The position numbers and the translations under genes were made by a program. Of a stretch of 5,306 nt of DNA, positions 5,183 through 5,306 are shown one piece after another. The notes below the pieces were generated by a model. The model was not told the origin of the DNA, did not search any database, and was given only the letters and a program-made list of their open reading frames with translations. Location: contig CAAGEF010000161.1 of the NCBI GenBank assembly GCA_900768805.1, positions 1 through 5,306 of the forward strand, in the 5' to 3' direction. Within the stretch, counting starts at the first letter, position 1; each line of letters begins with the position of its first letter. The stretch comes from Clostridia bacterium. Lineage in GTDB: Bacteria; Bacillota; Clostridia; TANB77; CAG-508.

Positions 5183-5306
5183 TTAATAATTATACTCAAT
5201 AATTATTTTTGTAATATATCCTTCTGAATCATTGTTTTCTGTTGTTATATAAAAAGTATCTTCAGATTTTATTTCTTTCATAATATTTTCAATTTCTTTT
5301 TTATAA
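5183..5306 (-). CDS. C-terminal end of an unidentified protein (cut by window edge)
   Basis: A minus-strand reading frame enters from the window edge and stays open for 40 codons from 5305 to a TAA at 5185-5183. The visible peptide ends in KEIKSEDTFYITTE, then NNDSEGYITKIIIEYNY. It has a natural mix of charged and beta-forming residues (TFYITT, YITKIIIEY), more protein-like than random AT-rich translation. The start lies outside the window unless the internal Met at codon 9 is used; no ribosome binding site is seen before that Met, so a truncated gene is preferred. The family cannot be recognised from so short a piece. Confidence 0.5.
   Translation of the reverse strand, partial: YKKEIENIMKEIKSEDTFYITTENNDSEGYITKIIIEYNY

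Overview
The window is very AT-rich DNA with strong AGGAGG-type ribosome binding sites and sigma-A-like promoters (TTGACA/TATAAT, often with an extended TGn -10). It carries an adjacent plsX-acpP pair. This fits a low-GC Bacillota, most likely a clostridial lineage; Fusobacteriota are a less likely alternative. The first ten bases match the 3' end of the common Illumina adapter, so the window probably starts at the untrimmed end of an assembled contig.

Left part (about 1-1490, minus strand): plsX followed by acpP, housekeeping genes of phospholipid and fatty-acid synthesis. plsX has its own promoter, acpP has a probable second promoter in the 81-nt gap, and a strong hairpin closes the unit beyond acpP.

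Middle part (about 1540-2592): a plus-strand DUF3800 gene with an extended -10 promoter. Facing it tail to tail on the minus strand is an unannotated, noncoding, self-contained RNA gene. It has a near-consensus promoter (TTGACT-17-TACAAT with TGC extension), about 115-120 nt of transcript that folds into a 5' hairpin and a three-way junction, and an intrinsic terminator whose U-tract overlaps the DUF3800 stop codon. Structured RNAs beside DUF3800 genes are a known but functionally unexplained association, and this pair is the most interesting object in the window.

Right part (about 2563-5306): separately expressed accessory genes, most with their own promoter and hairpin terminator. They are an exported SleB-type cell-wall hydrolase with a long Glu/Gln-rich coiled-coil tail, a 197-aa coiled-coil protein of unknown function, a 67-aa orphan protein, and the C-terminal end of a gene cut by the window edge. 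No tRNA, rRNA, CRISPR array, transposase or integrase was seen. The single-gene layout, and the lower GC of the DUF3800 gene by eye, suggest a variable region next to the conserved plsX-acpP locus.
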